From Nannocystis punicea (GTDB taxonomy: Bacteria; Myxococcota_A; Polyangia; Nannocystales; Nannocystaceae): a stretch of DNA of 64,000 nt. The stretch is taken from NCBI RefSeq assembly GCF_026965555.1, contig NZ_CP114040.1, forward strand, positions 9,770,001 to 9,834,000, given 5' to 3'. The translations under genes and the position numbers were made by a program. This document shows, piece after piece, positions 7,965-16,915 of this stretch. The notes below the pieces were generated by a model. That model was not told the DNA's origin. It saw only the letters and a list, made by a program, of their open reading frames with translations, and made no database searches. The stretch's first letter is position 1, and each line of letters opens with the position of its first letter.

Positions 7965-8723
7965 CATCCCCATCCGTGCGCCGTAGTTGCGCAGGAGCGT
8001 CGAGCAGAGGGGCGGGCCGGCGTGAGCAGCTCGCGCTGCTGTCCTTGTGGCGATGATATGGAAGCGGTCGAGGACGCTCAGCACCCATGGGAGGTCGGAC
8101 TCGGCGAGGACGATCGGGTCCCTGCGCTCCTGTTTAGGTCTGCCCGCTGAGCACGAACAACCTGAGCGCCTCACGGCCCGTAACTGCCGCCTCATCATTA
8201 CCGAATTCGGCACGCCAGAATGTCCGCTTGCGTTCAAGTAATGCCAGCAGGGTGCTGGCAAGCCGGTTGCTAGGCGCGGGCGGAAAATCACCATCGACCC
8301 CGGGGGGAGATCTTCCATGATTGAGATGGAGGATGCATTCAGATCCCTGAATGTATTCAGCGCCCAATCAACGGACTTCCTGAGCGCAGGCTCTGGGTGA
8401 CATACTGCTATCGACAAGGTCACCCGACTCCCTTCCCTCTCCGGAAGAGTCTCAATTTCGAAGACATGGCCTTCCCCTGTGATCACCAGGTTTTCTGATT
8501 GCGCCCGTTGTTCTCAGAAGCCGCGCTTCAGCCTCGGCTTGAGAAAGGGGTGAATGACAGGCACGAGCCCGCCGGCGAACGAGAGCATGGGGTCGGGGGA
8601 TGAGCCTTCGGCAGACGCGCTCATCGTGTGGGGCACGTCGAGCGCCCTGCGACCGCGCCCGGGAGCCCGCCCTCGACGCGCTCGACTCGGTCGCCGGGGA
8701 CCGGGTGAAGCGAGCAGCGGCGG
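7965..8723. other. 759-bp stretch without a supported gene
   Basis: Open frames exist on the minus strand (for example 7866-8486) but they overlap the MerC gene and show no known motif. The part at about 8200-8510 is clearly richer in A+T than its surroundings, which hints at a foreign or decayed fragment. No RNA gene was seen. Confidence 0.4.
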
Positions 8724-10793
8724 TCAACCGACCATCAGCTTGGTCTCCGGGAAGGACACGTGAACGCTTCGAGGAGTACCGAGTGCCAGCGCCAGCGAGA
8801 CCGGCCCGACGCGGCCGATGAACATCGTGACGATGATGAGCCACTTGCCGAGCGCGTTGAGTTCGGCGGTGGCTCCGATCGACAGGCCCACCGTAGCGAG
8901 CGCGCTCACCGTCTCGAAGGCCGCCTTCTCGAACGCCATGTCATGGCTAGCGAGCAGCGCGAAGCTGACGATGACCGCGACGAGCGTGGCGATCGTCATG
9001 ATCGTCGCCGCGCGGTAGACGATATCGTGCGGGATGGTCCGGCGCAGCAGCAGGGCGCGCGCCTGGTTGCGTGCGAGCGCCGGGATCGCGGCGAGCACCA
9101 CCGCGAGGGTCGTGGTCTTGATGCCGCCGCCGGTGCTCCCCGGCGAGGCGCCGATGAACATGAAGACGATCATCATCAGGATCGTCGAGCGCTCGAGGGG
9201 CGCGTAGTCGACGCTGTTGAAGCCGGCTGTCCGCAGCGTCACGCTCTGGAACGACGCGTTGAGCAATTTGTCCTGCACGGACAGGGCGGCGAGCGAGGCG
9301 TCCCACTCCGCGAGCGCGTACAGCACCGCCCCGGCGACGAGGAGCCCGAGTGACATCATCAAGACAAGGCGCGCTTGCAGCGGGAGGCGGCGCTCGTTGC
9401 CCCGCGCTCGCCACCAGAGCGCGGCGAGGACAGGGAAGCCGAGGCCTCCCAGAATAATCAGCCCCGCGTGGACGCTCAGGACCCACGGATCGCTCTGGAA
9501 CTGGATCAGCGAGTCGCTCCATAGCGAGAAGCCGGCGTTGCAGAAGGCCGAGATCGCGTGGAACGACCCGCGCCACACAGCGTCGATCGGCGCCATGCCA
9601 TATTCATAACAGAACGACAGCGCCAGCGCAGCGGCGCCGAGCGCTTCGATGGCGAGGGTCGACAGCACGATGAAGCGCGTCAGCTCGTAGGCCGAACCGG
9701 GGCTCGCCAGGTCCAGGACCTCCTCGAGCGCCTGCTCGCCGCGGAGCGCCAGCCGCCCCCCGAGGAGCACCGCGGCGAAGGTCGACAGGACCATGATGCC
9801 GAGGCCGCCGAGCTGGATCAGCACGAGGATCACGAGGTGGCCGAAGCTCGAGAACGCGACCGGCGTGTCGAGCACGATCAAGCCCGTAACGCAGGTGGCG
9901 CTCATCGCGGTGAAGAGCGCGTCGATGAACTGCAGCGAGGCCCCCGTGGCCGACGCGGCGGGGAAGGTCAGCACCAGCGCACCGGCGAATGCGAGCAAGC
10001 CGAACGTCGACAGGATCAGCAGCGCCGGGCGCTCGTAGAAGCTCCGCAGCAGATCCCCGAACACGGGCCCACCGGCGAGGAGCACCAGCAGGACGCTCGC
10101 GTGCAGGATCCAGAGGAGAACCAGCGCGACCGTCAGGCTCGTGAGCGCGCCAGGCAGCCAGATCAGCAACAGCAGCGCGAGCGCGAGCGCATAGCGTCGT
10201 CGCCGCCTCAGGAGTTGAAGCACGAACGGCGCCGTCACGAGGGTCGTGGCCAGCGCGAACGCGAGTGCCAGCGCGCCGGGGACGAGCGCGTCGCGGATCG
10301 GGTAGCCGAGCACCGCGAGGCTGCCGAGCAAGGAGACCAGCAGGGCGTGCTGCGCCGCGGCGCCGTAGCGCTGCTGCCATAGCTCGCCGACGTCGCGCTC
10401 CCTCGACCGACGTGCGCGCCGAGGGTGTTCGGTGACCGCGAACAGGCTGTCACCGAGCAGCAGCAGGTTCCACACGACGAGCACCCCCGCGATCAGCACG
10501 TCGACGGCGATCATCGGGACGCCCATGCCGATGTTGAGCGACAGAACCAACCGTTCCGCGGGGAGCGCCCAGCGAGCTCCGCGGAGGATCCCGACCACGG
10601 CCAGGATCGCGGCGAGGCCGGCGAGGACGCAGTAGAGGCTTCCGAGCGTCAAGAGCTGGTCGGGGGCGCCGAGGAAGCTGTTCTCGTTGGCATCGACGAC
10701 GATGCGCACGCCGATCGCGCTCAGCACCGTCGCCCCGAGGAGGCGCGCGGCCTGAAGTCGACGTGCGGGACGGGGCAGGGACGCGCTCTTCAT
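8724..10793 (-). CDS. trkH: TrkH/KtrB-family potassium transporter subunit
   Basis: This 689-residue membrane protein has an extra N-terminal set of about five or six helices, then the TrkH pore domain with four filter loops: SATCVTGLI, SAFCNAGFS, TLRTAGFNSVD and ALATVGLSIGAT. The motif GASPGSTGGGIKTTT in the third repeat is a family signature. It forms the K+-conducting subunit; TrkA or KtrA, the usual cytoplasmic gating partner, is not in the window. The gene starts at ATG 10793, 31 bp from the TTAAC direct repeat that also precedes kdp, so the low- and high-affinity K+ systems may be co-regulated. Confidence 0.9.
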   Translation of the reverse strand: MKSASLPRPARRLQAARLLGATVLSAIGVRIVVDANENSFLGAPDQLLTLGSLYCVLAGLAAILAVVGILRGARWALPAERLVLSLNIGMGVPMIAVDVLIAGVLVVWNLLLLGDSLFAVTEHPRRARRSRERDVGELWQQRYGAAAQHALLVSLLGSLAVLGYPIRDALVPGALALAFALATTLVTAPFVLQLLRRRRRYALALALLLLIWLPGALTSLTVALVLLWILHASVLLVLLAGGPVFGDLLRSFYERPALLILSTFGLLAFAGALVLTFPAASATGASLQFIDALFTAMSATCVTGLIVLDTPVAFSSFGHLVILVLIQLGGLGIMVLSTFAAVLLGGRLALRGEQALEEVLDLASPGSAYELTRFIVLSTLAIEALGAAALALSFCYEYGMAPIDAVWRGSFHAISAFCNAGFSLWSDSLIQFQSDPWVLSVHAGLIILGGLGFPVLAALWWRARGNERRLPLQARLVLMMSLGLLVAGAVLYALAEWDASLAALSVQDKLLNASFQSVTLRTAGFNSVDYAPLERSTILMMIVFMFIGASPGSTGGGIKTTTLAVVLAAIPALARNQARALLLRRTIPHDIVYRAATIMTIATLVAVIVSFALLASHDMAFEKAAFETVSALATVGLSIGATAELNALGKWLIIVTMFIGRVGPVSLALALGTPRSVHVSFPETKLMVG

Positions 10794-10823
10794 GCGGCGG
10801 CCCCGGATGATTGGTTGGCCAGA

Positions 10824-10839
10824 GTTAAGAAAGAGTTAA
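10824..10839 (-). promoter_or_regulatory. Kdp-type direct-repeat box before trkH
   Basis: The minus strand reads TTTTAACTCTTTCTTAAC: two TTAAC units exactly 11 bp apart, one helical turn, as OmpR-family regulators such as KdpE bind. The same layout occurs at 12222, 20322, 24838 and 31481. Confidence 0.6.
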
Positions 10840-10893
10840 AACGGGGATTGTCCCGAAGGGCGGGTCTCGCGCGCACACGCGACCGGCCGCCGG

Positions 10894-12102
10894 TCAGTGA
10901 GCGGCGACGCGCACGAACCCGGCGAGCATGAGGGTGTAGATCGCCGTCAGCGAGTCGAGGTCGGCGAGGGAGACGTGCTCGTCGGCGCGGTGCATCGATG
11001 CTCCGACGAGCCCCAGCTCGACCACAGGGCAGTACGGATGGATGAAGCGGGCATCGGAGGTCCCGCCGCTGGTGCTGAGCTCCGGCGGGCGCCCGACCAC
11101 CTCGCACGCGGCCCGCGCGATCGCCTCGTGCCAGCGCCCCGGCGCGCAGACAAACGGCTCGGCGCTGCAGCGCAGCTCGAGCTCGTGCGTCTCGCGGAGC
11201 TGCCCAGCCGCGAGGCGGCGGAGCCGTGACTCGAGCGATGCGCGGGTATGGCAGTCGTTGAACCGGATGTCGAAGTGAGCCTCGGCTCGCGCCGGGGTCA
11301 TGTTGGCCGCGGCGTTGCCGACGTCGATCGAGGTGATGCTGACGGTCGAGGGCGCGAAGTGGGTCGAGCCCTGGTCGAGCGGCAGCTCGCCGAGCTGATT
11401 CAGGAAGCGAATCAGGCGCGGGAGAGGGTTGTCGGCGCGATCGGGGTAGGCGCTGTGTCCCTGAACCCCGCGCGCCCGCACCGTCCCGCACATCTGACCG
11501 CGGCGGCCGATCTTGATCATGTCACCTGGCGTCTTCAGCGACGTCGGCTCGCCGACGACGCAGATGTCCGGAGCGTCGCCGCGCTCCGCCAGATACGGGA
11601 GCAGCTGCGCCGCCCCACCGTCGCTGTCGTGCTCCTCGTCGCCGGTGAGGAGCACGCTGATCGTGCCCGGAAAGCCGCGCGGGCGGGCCTCGCAGAAGCG
11701 GGCCACCGCGGCGACGAAGCAGGCGATCGCGCCCTTCATGTCGCAGGCGCCGCGCCCGTACAGCACGTCGCCGCGCAGCTCGCCGGCGAACGGGTCGACC
11801 GTCCAGCCGTCGCCGGGCGGGACGACGTCGACGTGGCCGAAGAACGCCACGTGAGGCGAACCACTGCCGAGGCGCGCCACGAGGTTGTGCACGGTGTGTC
11901 CGCCGGCGCCCGCGAAGTCGACGCGCGTGCACGAGAACCCGCGCGCCGCGAGGGCGCGCGCCATGACGGCGAGGGCGCCGCCCTCGGCGGGGGTGACGCT
12001 CGGGCAACGTAGAAGCGAGGCAGCCAGCGGCAACGGATCGTACGGATCGTCGAGCCTGAGGGGCTCCGTCGGCTGGGGTTCGATCGATGTCGTGATGAGC
12101 AT
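10894..12102 (-). CDS. dapE: Succinyl-diaminopimelate desuccinylase-like M20 metallohydrolase (ArgE/DapE)
   Basis: This 402-residue protein carries the co-catalytic dizinc site of the M20 family: His90 and Asp92 in FFGHVDVVPPGDGW, Asp121 in GRGACDMKG, Glu156/157 in TGDEEHDSDGG, Glu185 in VGEPT and His376 near the end in SMHRADEHV. GHSAYP and the dimerisation domain lie between. DapE removes succinate during lysine and diaminopimelate synthesis; acetylornithine deacetylase is the main alternative. It is divergent from the kdp operon, with a single TTAAC half-site upstream on its own strand, so control by the K+ system is uncertain. Confidence 0.82.
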   Translation of the reverse strand: MLITTSIEPQPTEPLRLDDPYDPLPLAASLLRCPSVTPAEGGALAVMARALAARGFSCTRVDFAGAGGHTVHNLVARLGSGSPHVAFFGHVDVVPPGDGWTVDPFAGELRGDVLYGRGACDMKGAIACFVAAVARFCEARPRGFPGTISVLLTGDEEHDSDGGAAQLLPYLAERGDAPDICVVGEPTSLKTPGDMIKIGRRGQMCGTVRARGVQGHSAYPDRADNPLPRLIRFLNQLGELPLDQGSTHFAPSTVSITSIDVGNAAANMTPARAEAHFDIRFNDCHTRASLESRLRRLAAGQLRETHELELRCSAEPFVCAPGRWHEAIARAACEVVGRPPELSTSGGTSDARFIHPYCPVVELGLVGASMHRADEHVSLADLDSLTAIYTLMLAGFVRVAAH

Positions 12103-12221
12103 GGCGAACCGAAGGTGCTGCCGGCGAGGTTAAGATGGCGCCAAAAAGCCGCTCGACCGTTGGGGGCCGGGAGGACCGCGTGGCGCTCGCCCGGGGCATG
12201 AGCGCCGGCATCACGACATTC

Positions 12222-12237
12222 TTAACCCCTTCTTAAC
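12222..12237 (+). promoter_or_regulatory. Kdp-type direct-repeat box before the kdp operon
   Basis: TTCTTAACCCCTTCTTAAC holds two identical CTTAAC units with an 11-bp period. It sits about 90 bp before the first ORF of the operon and is the clearest copy of the box. Confidence 0.65.
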
Positions 12238-12327
12238 TCGGACCGATGCAGCTTCCCGATCGCCAGGACTGTGCCGGTGGGGCTCGAGCTCGCCTCATCA
12301 CACCGTCCGGTTCCGACCCAGGCACCG

Positions 12328-12411
12328 ATGACCGACCTCTTCTTCATCGCCGTCGTTCTCGCGTCGTTCGCGGCCTTCTGGGGCTTCATGCGCCTCCTCG
12401 GCCGGCTCTGA
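12328..12411 (+). CDS. 27-residue membrane peptide ahead of kdpF
   Basis: The peptide MTDLFFIAVVLASFAAFWGF plus a short basic tail is a single hydrophobic helix. It precedes KdpF by 16 bases, so it looks like the first gene of the kdp operon. Its length and spacing suggest a second small subunit or a leader peptide, but no family was recognised. Confidence 0.5.
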   Translation: MTDLFFIAVVLASFAAFWGFMRLLGRL

Positions 12412-12427
12412 TCAGGGAGACCATTCT

Positions 12428-12520
12428 ATGTCTGTCATGCACTGGCTCGCCGGCCTCGTGTCGATCGGCCTCGGCGTCTACCTCCTCGTCGCCCTCCTCG
12501 CCCCGGAGAAGTTCTCGTGA
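12428..12520 (+). CDS. kdpF: K+-transporting ATPase subunit KdpF
   Basis: This 30-residue peptide has a single transmembrane helix (WLAGLVSIGLGVYLLVALLA) followed by PEKF, the usual KdpF ending. KdpF stabilises the KdpABC complex in the inner membrane. Its stop overlaps the GTG start of KdpA. Confidence 0.85.
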   Translation: MSVMHWLAGLVSIGLGVYLLVALLAPEKFS

Positions 12521-14250
12521 CCGCGCACGCGCTCCTGCTGTGCGGCACGTACGTCGCCGTCCTCGTCGCCCTGGCGATCCCTCTCGGGGGCTACTGCGCT
12601 CGGGTCCTGGGCGGCGAGGCGACACTGCTTCAACGCCCGCTCGGCCCGCTCGAGCGCGGCTTCTATCGCATCGCCGGCGTCCGACCCGACGACGAGATGC
12701 ACTGGCGCGACTACACCGCCGCCGTACTGTGGTTCAACCTGTTCGGCCTGCTCGTCGTGTACGGCCTGCAGCGGGTGCAGCACCTGCTCCCGCTCAACCC
12801 GCAGGAGCTCGGCCCGGTCGCGCCGGACCTCGCCTTCAACACGGCCGTCAGCTTCGCCTCGAACACCAATTGGCAGGCGTACGGCGGCGAGACGACGCTC
12901 AGCTATCTGACGCAGATGGTCGGGCTGACGACGCAGAACTTCGTGTCGGCAGCGACCGGCATCGCCGTCCTCGCTGCCCTGGCGCGTGCCTTCTCGCGCC
13001 GGCGCTCGGAGACGATCGGCAACTTCTGGGCCGACCTGGTCCGCTCGACGCTCTACATCCTGCTCCCGCTGTCGCTCATCCTCGCGGTCGCGCTGGCCGC
13101 CGACGGCGTGGTGCAGACGTTCGCGCCGGCGGCGGAGGTGGAGCTGATGCGCGCGGCCACTGGTCCCGAAGGACAGGTGATCACGCAGCAGACCATCCCG
13201 CTCGGCCCCGGCGCCTCGCAGATCGCCATCAAGCAGCTCGGCACGAACGGCGGCGGCTTCTACAACGTCAACTCCGCGCACCCGCTCGAGAACCCGACGC
13301 CGCTGACCAACTTCCTCGAGTGCCTGGCGATCCTGCTGATCCCGGCGGCGCTGTGCCTGAGCTTCGGCAAGATCGTGGCGGATCGGCGCCAGGGCTGGGC
13401 CGTGTTGGGGGCGATGTTCGCCATCTTCCTGCCGCTGCTCGGACTCTGCGTCTGGTCCGAAGGACAGCTCGCGCCGCAGCTCGTCGAGCTCGGCGTCGAT
13501 CCCTCCGCCGGCAATCTCGAGGGCAAGGAGGTGCGGTTCGGTCCGGCCGCCTCGGCGCTGTGGGCGACGGCGACCACCGCGGCGTCGAACGGCTCGGTGA
13601 ACTCGATGCACGACTCGTTCAACCCGCTGGGCGGCCTGGTGCCGATGTGGCTCATGCAGGTCGGCGAGGTCGTGTTCGGCGGCGTCGGCTCGGGCCTCTA
13701 CGGCATGCTCGTGTTCGCCATCCTGGCGGTGTTCCTCGCCGGTCTGATGGTGGGTCGCACGCCCGAGTACCTCGGCAAGAAGATCGAGGCCTTCGAGGTC
13801 AAGATGGCCGCGCTCGTGGTCCTGCTGCCGTCGGCCGGCGTGCTGGTCGGCACCGCGATCGCGGTCGCCAGCGCCGCGGGGCGGGCCGGCATCTCCAACC
13901 CGGGCATCCATGGGTTCAGCGAGGTGCTGTACGGCTTCTCGTCGGCGTCGAACAACAACGGCAGCGCGTTCGCCGGTCTCGGCGCCAACTCGTTCTTCTA
14001 CAACCTGGCACTCGGGCTATGCATGCTGATCGGGCGCTACGGTATCATCGTGCCGGTGCTGGCGCTCGCCGGCGCTCTCGCCCGCAAGCAGACCGTCCCG
14101 CCCGGGCCCGGCACGATGCCGACCCACACGCCGTTGTTCGTGTTCTTGCTCGCCGCGATTGTCGTCCTGGTCGGTGCGCTGACGTTCGTGCCCGCGCTCG
14201 CGCTCGGACCGATCGTCGAGCACCTGCAGATGACCGGCACCCACCCCTGA
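12517..14250 (+). CDS. kdpA: K+-transporting ATPase subunit KdpA
   Basis: This 577-residue channel-like subunit has about ten membrane segments and the KdpA filter loops, including SFASNTNWQAYGGE, LGTNGGGFYNVNSAHP and SASNNNGSAFAGL. It selects and binds K+ in the KdpFABC pump. Length agrees with the family. GTG 12517 overlaps the kdpF stop, and KdpB follows 12 bases downstream. Confidence 0.97.
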   Translation: MTAHALLLCGTYVAVLVALAIPLGGYCARVLGGEATLLQRPLGPLERGFYRIAGVRPDDEMHWRDYTAAVLWFNLFGLLVVYGLQRVQHLLPLNPQELGPVAPDLAFNTAVSFASNTNWQAYGGETTLSYLTQMVGLTTQNFVSAATGIAVLAALARAFSRRRSETIGNFWADLVRSTLYILLPLSLILAVALAADGVVQTFAPAAEVELMRAATGPEGQVITQQTIPLGPGASQIAIKQLGTNGGGFYNVNSAHPLENPTPLTNFLECLAILLIPAALCLSFGKIVADRRQGWAVLGAMFAIFLPLLGLCVWSEGQLAPQLVELGVDPSAGNLEGKEVRFGPAASALWATATTAASNGSVNSMHDSFNPLGGLVPMWLMQVGEVVFGGVGSGLYGMLVFAILAVFLAGLMVGRTPEYLGKKIEAFEVKMAALVVLLPSAGVLVGTAIAVASAAGRAGISNPGIHGFSEVLYGFSSASNNNGSAFAGLGANSFFYNLALGLCMLIGRYGIIVPVLALAGALARKQTVPPGPGTMPTHTPLFVFLLAAIVVLVGALTFVPALALGPIVEHLQMTGTHP

Positions 14251-14262
14251 GAGTTCGTCGTC

Positions 14263-16329
14263 ATGCATTCGCCCAAGCACAAGCCCGCCCGCGGGCCGAT
14301 CATCCGTCGCGCCGCCATCGAGGCGTTCACGAAGCTCGACCCCCGGCGCATGGTGCGAAACCCGGTCATGTTCGTGGTCGAGGTCGGCAGCGTCCTCACC
14401 ACGATCCTCGCCGTGCAGGCCCTGGTCGGCGAGGGCGAGGCGCCGTTCGGCTTCATCGCCGGCGTCGCCGCCTGGCTGTGGTTCACGGTGCTGTTCTCCA
14501 ACTTCGCCGAGGCGCTGGCCGAGGGTCGCGGCAAGGCGCAGGCCGAGAGCCTGCGCAAGGCGCGGCAGCACGTGCAGGCGCGTCGGCTTGCCGAGCGCGA
14601 CAGGCACGCTCGCGCCGAGCAGGTGCCGGCGGCGCAGCTCCGCCGCGGCGACCTCGTCCTCGTGATCGCCGGCGACACGATCCCCGGCGACGGCGACGTG
14701 GTCGAGGGCATCGCCTCGGTCGACGAGAGCGCCGTGACGGGCGAGTCGGCGCCGGTCATCCGCGAGAGCGGCGGCGATCGCAGCGCCGTCACCGGCGGCA
14801 CGCGGGTGCTGTCGGACTGGATCATCGTCGAGATCCGCAGCAACCCCGGCGAGACCTTCCTCGATCGCATGATTGCGATGGTCGAGGGCGCCAAGCGCAA
14901 GAAGACGCCGAACGAGATCGCGCTCGACATCTTGCTCGCCGGGCTGTCGCTGGTGTTCTTGCTCGCGTGCGCGACGCTGTACCCGTTCTCGCTCTACGCG
15001 CTCGAGACGCGCGGCCAGGGCGCGCCAGTGCCGATCACCGTGCTCGTCGCGCTGCTCGTGTGTCTGATCCCGACCACGATCGGCGGACTCCTGTCGGCGA
15101 TCGGCATCGCCGGCATGGATCGCCTGATCCGCGCCAACGTGATCGCTACCTCGGGGCGCGCGGTCGAGGCCGCCGGCGACGTCGACGTCCTTCTTCTCGA
15201 CAAGACCGGCACGATCACGATCGGCAACCGTCAGGCGGTCGAACTGTTGCCGGCCGCGGGCGTGAAGGTCGAGGCGCTCGCGGAGGCCGCTCAGCTCGCC
15301 TCGCTGGCCGATGAGACGCCCGAGGGCCGCAGCATCGTCGTCCTCGCCAAGGAGAAGTACGGCCTGCGCCAGCGCGAGCTCGCAAACACCGAGGCGCGCT
15401 TCATCGCCTTCACGGCGCACACTCGCATGAGCGGCGTCGATCTCGCCGGTCGCGAGATCCGCAAGGGCGCCGCCGACGCGATCGGCAAGCACCTCAAGGC
15501 CAAGGGCGGCGGCTTGAGCCCCGACGTCCAGGCCCTCGTGCAGACGATTGCCAAGAGCGGCGGGACCCCGCTGGTCGTCGCCGAGGGGTCGCGTGCGCTC
15601 GGCGTCGTGCACCTGAAGGACATCGTCAAGGGCGGGATCCGCGAGCGCTTCGCCGAGTTCCGGCGGATCGGCATCGAGACGATCATGATCACCGGCGACA
15701 ACCCGCAGACCGCCGGCGCGATCGCGGCGGAGGCCGGGGTCGACAGCTTCCAGGCCGAGGCCACCCCCGAGACCAAGCTGGCGCTGATCCGCAGCAAGCA
15801 GGCGGCCGGTCACCTGGTCGCCATGACGGGCGACGGCACCAACGACGCGCCCGCGCTGGCGCAGGCCGACGTCGCGGTGGCGATGAACACCGGCACGCAG
15901 GCGGCGAAGGAGGCCGGCAACATGGTCGACCTCGACTCCGACCCGACCAAGCTGCTCGATATCGTCGAGATCGGCAAGCAGATGCTGATGACTCGCGGCG
16001 CGCTGACGACCTTCAGCGTCGCCAACGACGTCGCCAAGTACTTCGCCATCATCCCGGCCGCGTTCGCCGTGACCTACCCCGACCTGCGCGCGCTCGACCT
16101 GATGCACCTGCACTCGCCGCAGAGCGCGGTGCTGGCGGCGGTGATCTTCAACGCGATCATCATCATCCTGCTGGTGCCGATCGCGCTGCGCGGCGTGAAG
16201 GTGCGTCCGCTCCCGGCGGCGGCGCTGTTGCGGCGCAACCTCCTGATCTTCGGACTCGGCGGCCTCGTCGCTCCCTTCATCGGGATCAAGCTCATCGACC
16301 TGGTCATCACGACCATCGGCGTCGCCTGA
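14263..16329 (+). CDS. kdpB: K+-transporting P-type ATPase catalytic subunit KdpB
   Basis: This 688-residue protein has all P-type ATPase motifs: TGES in the actuator domain, the phosphorylated Asp in LLLDKTGTIT, the nucleotide-binding region, and GDGTNDAPALAQADV. Membrane segments flank these domains as expected for KdpB. It hydrolyses ATP to drive K+ uptake through KdpA. It lies between kdpA and kdpC with short gaps. Confidence 0.97.
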   Translation: MHSPKHKPARGPIIRRAAIEAFTKLDPRRMVRNPVMFVVEVGSVLTTILAVQALVGEGEAPFGFIAGVAAWLWFTVLFSNFAEALAEGRGKAQAESLRKARQHVQARRLAERDRHARAEQVPAAQLRRGDLVLVIAGDTIPGDGDVVEGIASVDESAVTGESAPVIRESGGDRSAVTGGTRVLSDWIIVEIRSNPGETFLDRMIAMVEGAKRKKTPNEIALDILLAGLSLVFLLACATLYPFSLYALETRGQGAPVPITVLVALLVCLIPTTIGGLLSAIGIAGMDRLIRANVIATSGRAVEAAGDVDVLLLDKTGTITIGNRQAVELLPAAGVKVEALAEAAQLASLADETPEGRSIVVLAKEKYGLRQRELANTEARFIAFTAHTRMSGVDLAGREIRKGAADAIGKHLKAKGGGLSPDVQALVQTIAKSGGTPLVVAEGSRALGVVHLKDIVKGGIRERFAEFRRIGIETIMITGDNPQTAGAIAAEAGVDSFQAEATPETKLALIRSKQAAGHLVAMTGDGTNDAPALAQADVAVAMNTGTQAAKEAGNMVDLDSDPTKLLDIVEIGKQMLMTRGALTTFSVANDVAKYFAIIPAAFAVTYPDLRALDLMHLHSPQSAVLAAVIFNAIIIILLVPIALRGVKVRPLPAAALLRRNLLIFGLGGLVAPFIGIKLIDLVITTIGVA

Positions 16330-16342
16330 GGAGGAAACGAGC

Positions 16343-16915
16343 ATGCTTCGCGCCATTCGTCCCGCCCTGGTCCTCCTGGCCCTCCTGACCGCGCTCACCG
16401 GCGCGGTTTACCCGCTCCTCGTCACGGGGATCGCGAACCTGCTGTTTCATGACAAGGCCCATGGCTCGCTGGTCGTCGCGTCGGCGGGCCCCCTCGGCTC
16501 CGAGCTCGTCGGACAGAACTTCACCAGACCGGGTGACTTCTGGAGCCGTCCATCGGCGGTCCAGTACGACGCGAAGTCCTCGGGCGCGAGCAACATGGGG
16601 CCGCTGCACGAAGGCCTGCACGAGGCCGTCGCGGCGCGGATAGCCATGTTGCAGTCGGCCGACCCCGAGGCAAAGCTTCCCGTCCCCGCCGACCTCGTGC
16701 TCGCGTCGGGGTCGGGCCTCGACCCGCACATCTCGCCGGAAGCGGCCCGCTACCAGGCGCGGCGCGTCGCGCAGGCACGTGGCGTTCCCACGGCAGAAGT
16801 GCTCGCGCTGATCGAGGTCCACACCGAGGGGCGCACGCTCGGTATCCTGGGGGAGCCGCGCGTGAACGTGCTTCGCCTCAACCGCGCCCTCGAGGGGCTC
16901 CGACCATCGCGATGA
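16343..16915 (+). CDS. kdpC: K+-transporting ATPase subunit KdpC
   Basis: This 190-residue protein has one N-terminal membrane helix and the KdpC signatures GQNFTRPGDFWSRPSA and SGLDPHISPEAA. The start follows a GAGGAAAC ribosome site. The stop overlaps the ATG of kdpD (ATGA). Confidence 0.97.
   Translation: MLRAIRPALVLLALLTALTGAVYPLLVTGIANLLFHDKAHGSLVVASAGPLGSELVGQNFTRPGDFWSRPSAVQYDAKSSGASNMGPLHEGLHEAVAARIAMLQSADPEAKLPVPADLVLASGSGLDPHISPEAARYQARRVAQARGVPTAEVLALIEVHTEGRTLGILGEPRVNVLRLNRALEGLRPSR

Noticed and set aside
7866..8486. Minus-strand ORF of 206 codons after the MerC gene
   Set aside because: It overlaps the MerC gene, has no recognisable motif and mixed composition, so it could not be supported.
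12128..12140. Single TTAAC upstream of the DapE gene as a Kdp box
   Set aside because: Only one half is present; the position 11 bp away does not match.
14017..16398. Minus-strand open frame of nearly 800 codons opposite kdpB
   Set aside because: High GC produces long antisense frames; kdpA and kdpB on the plus strand explain the sequence fully.
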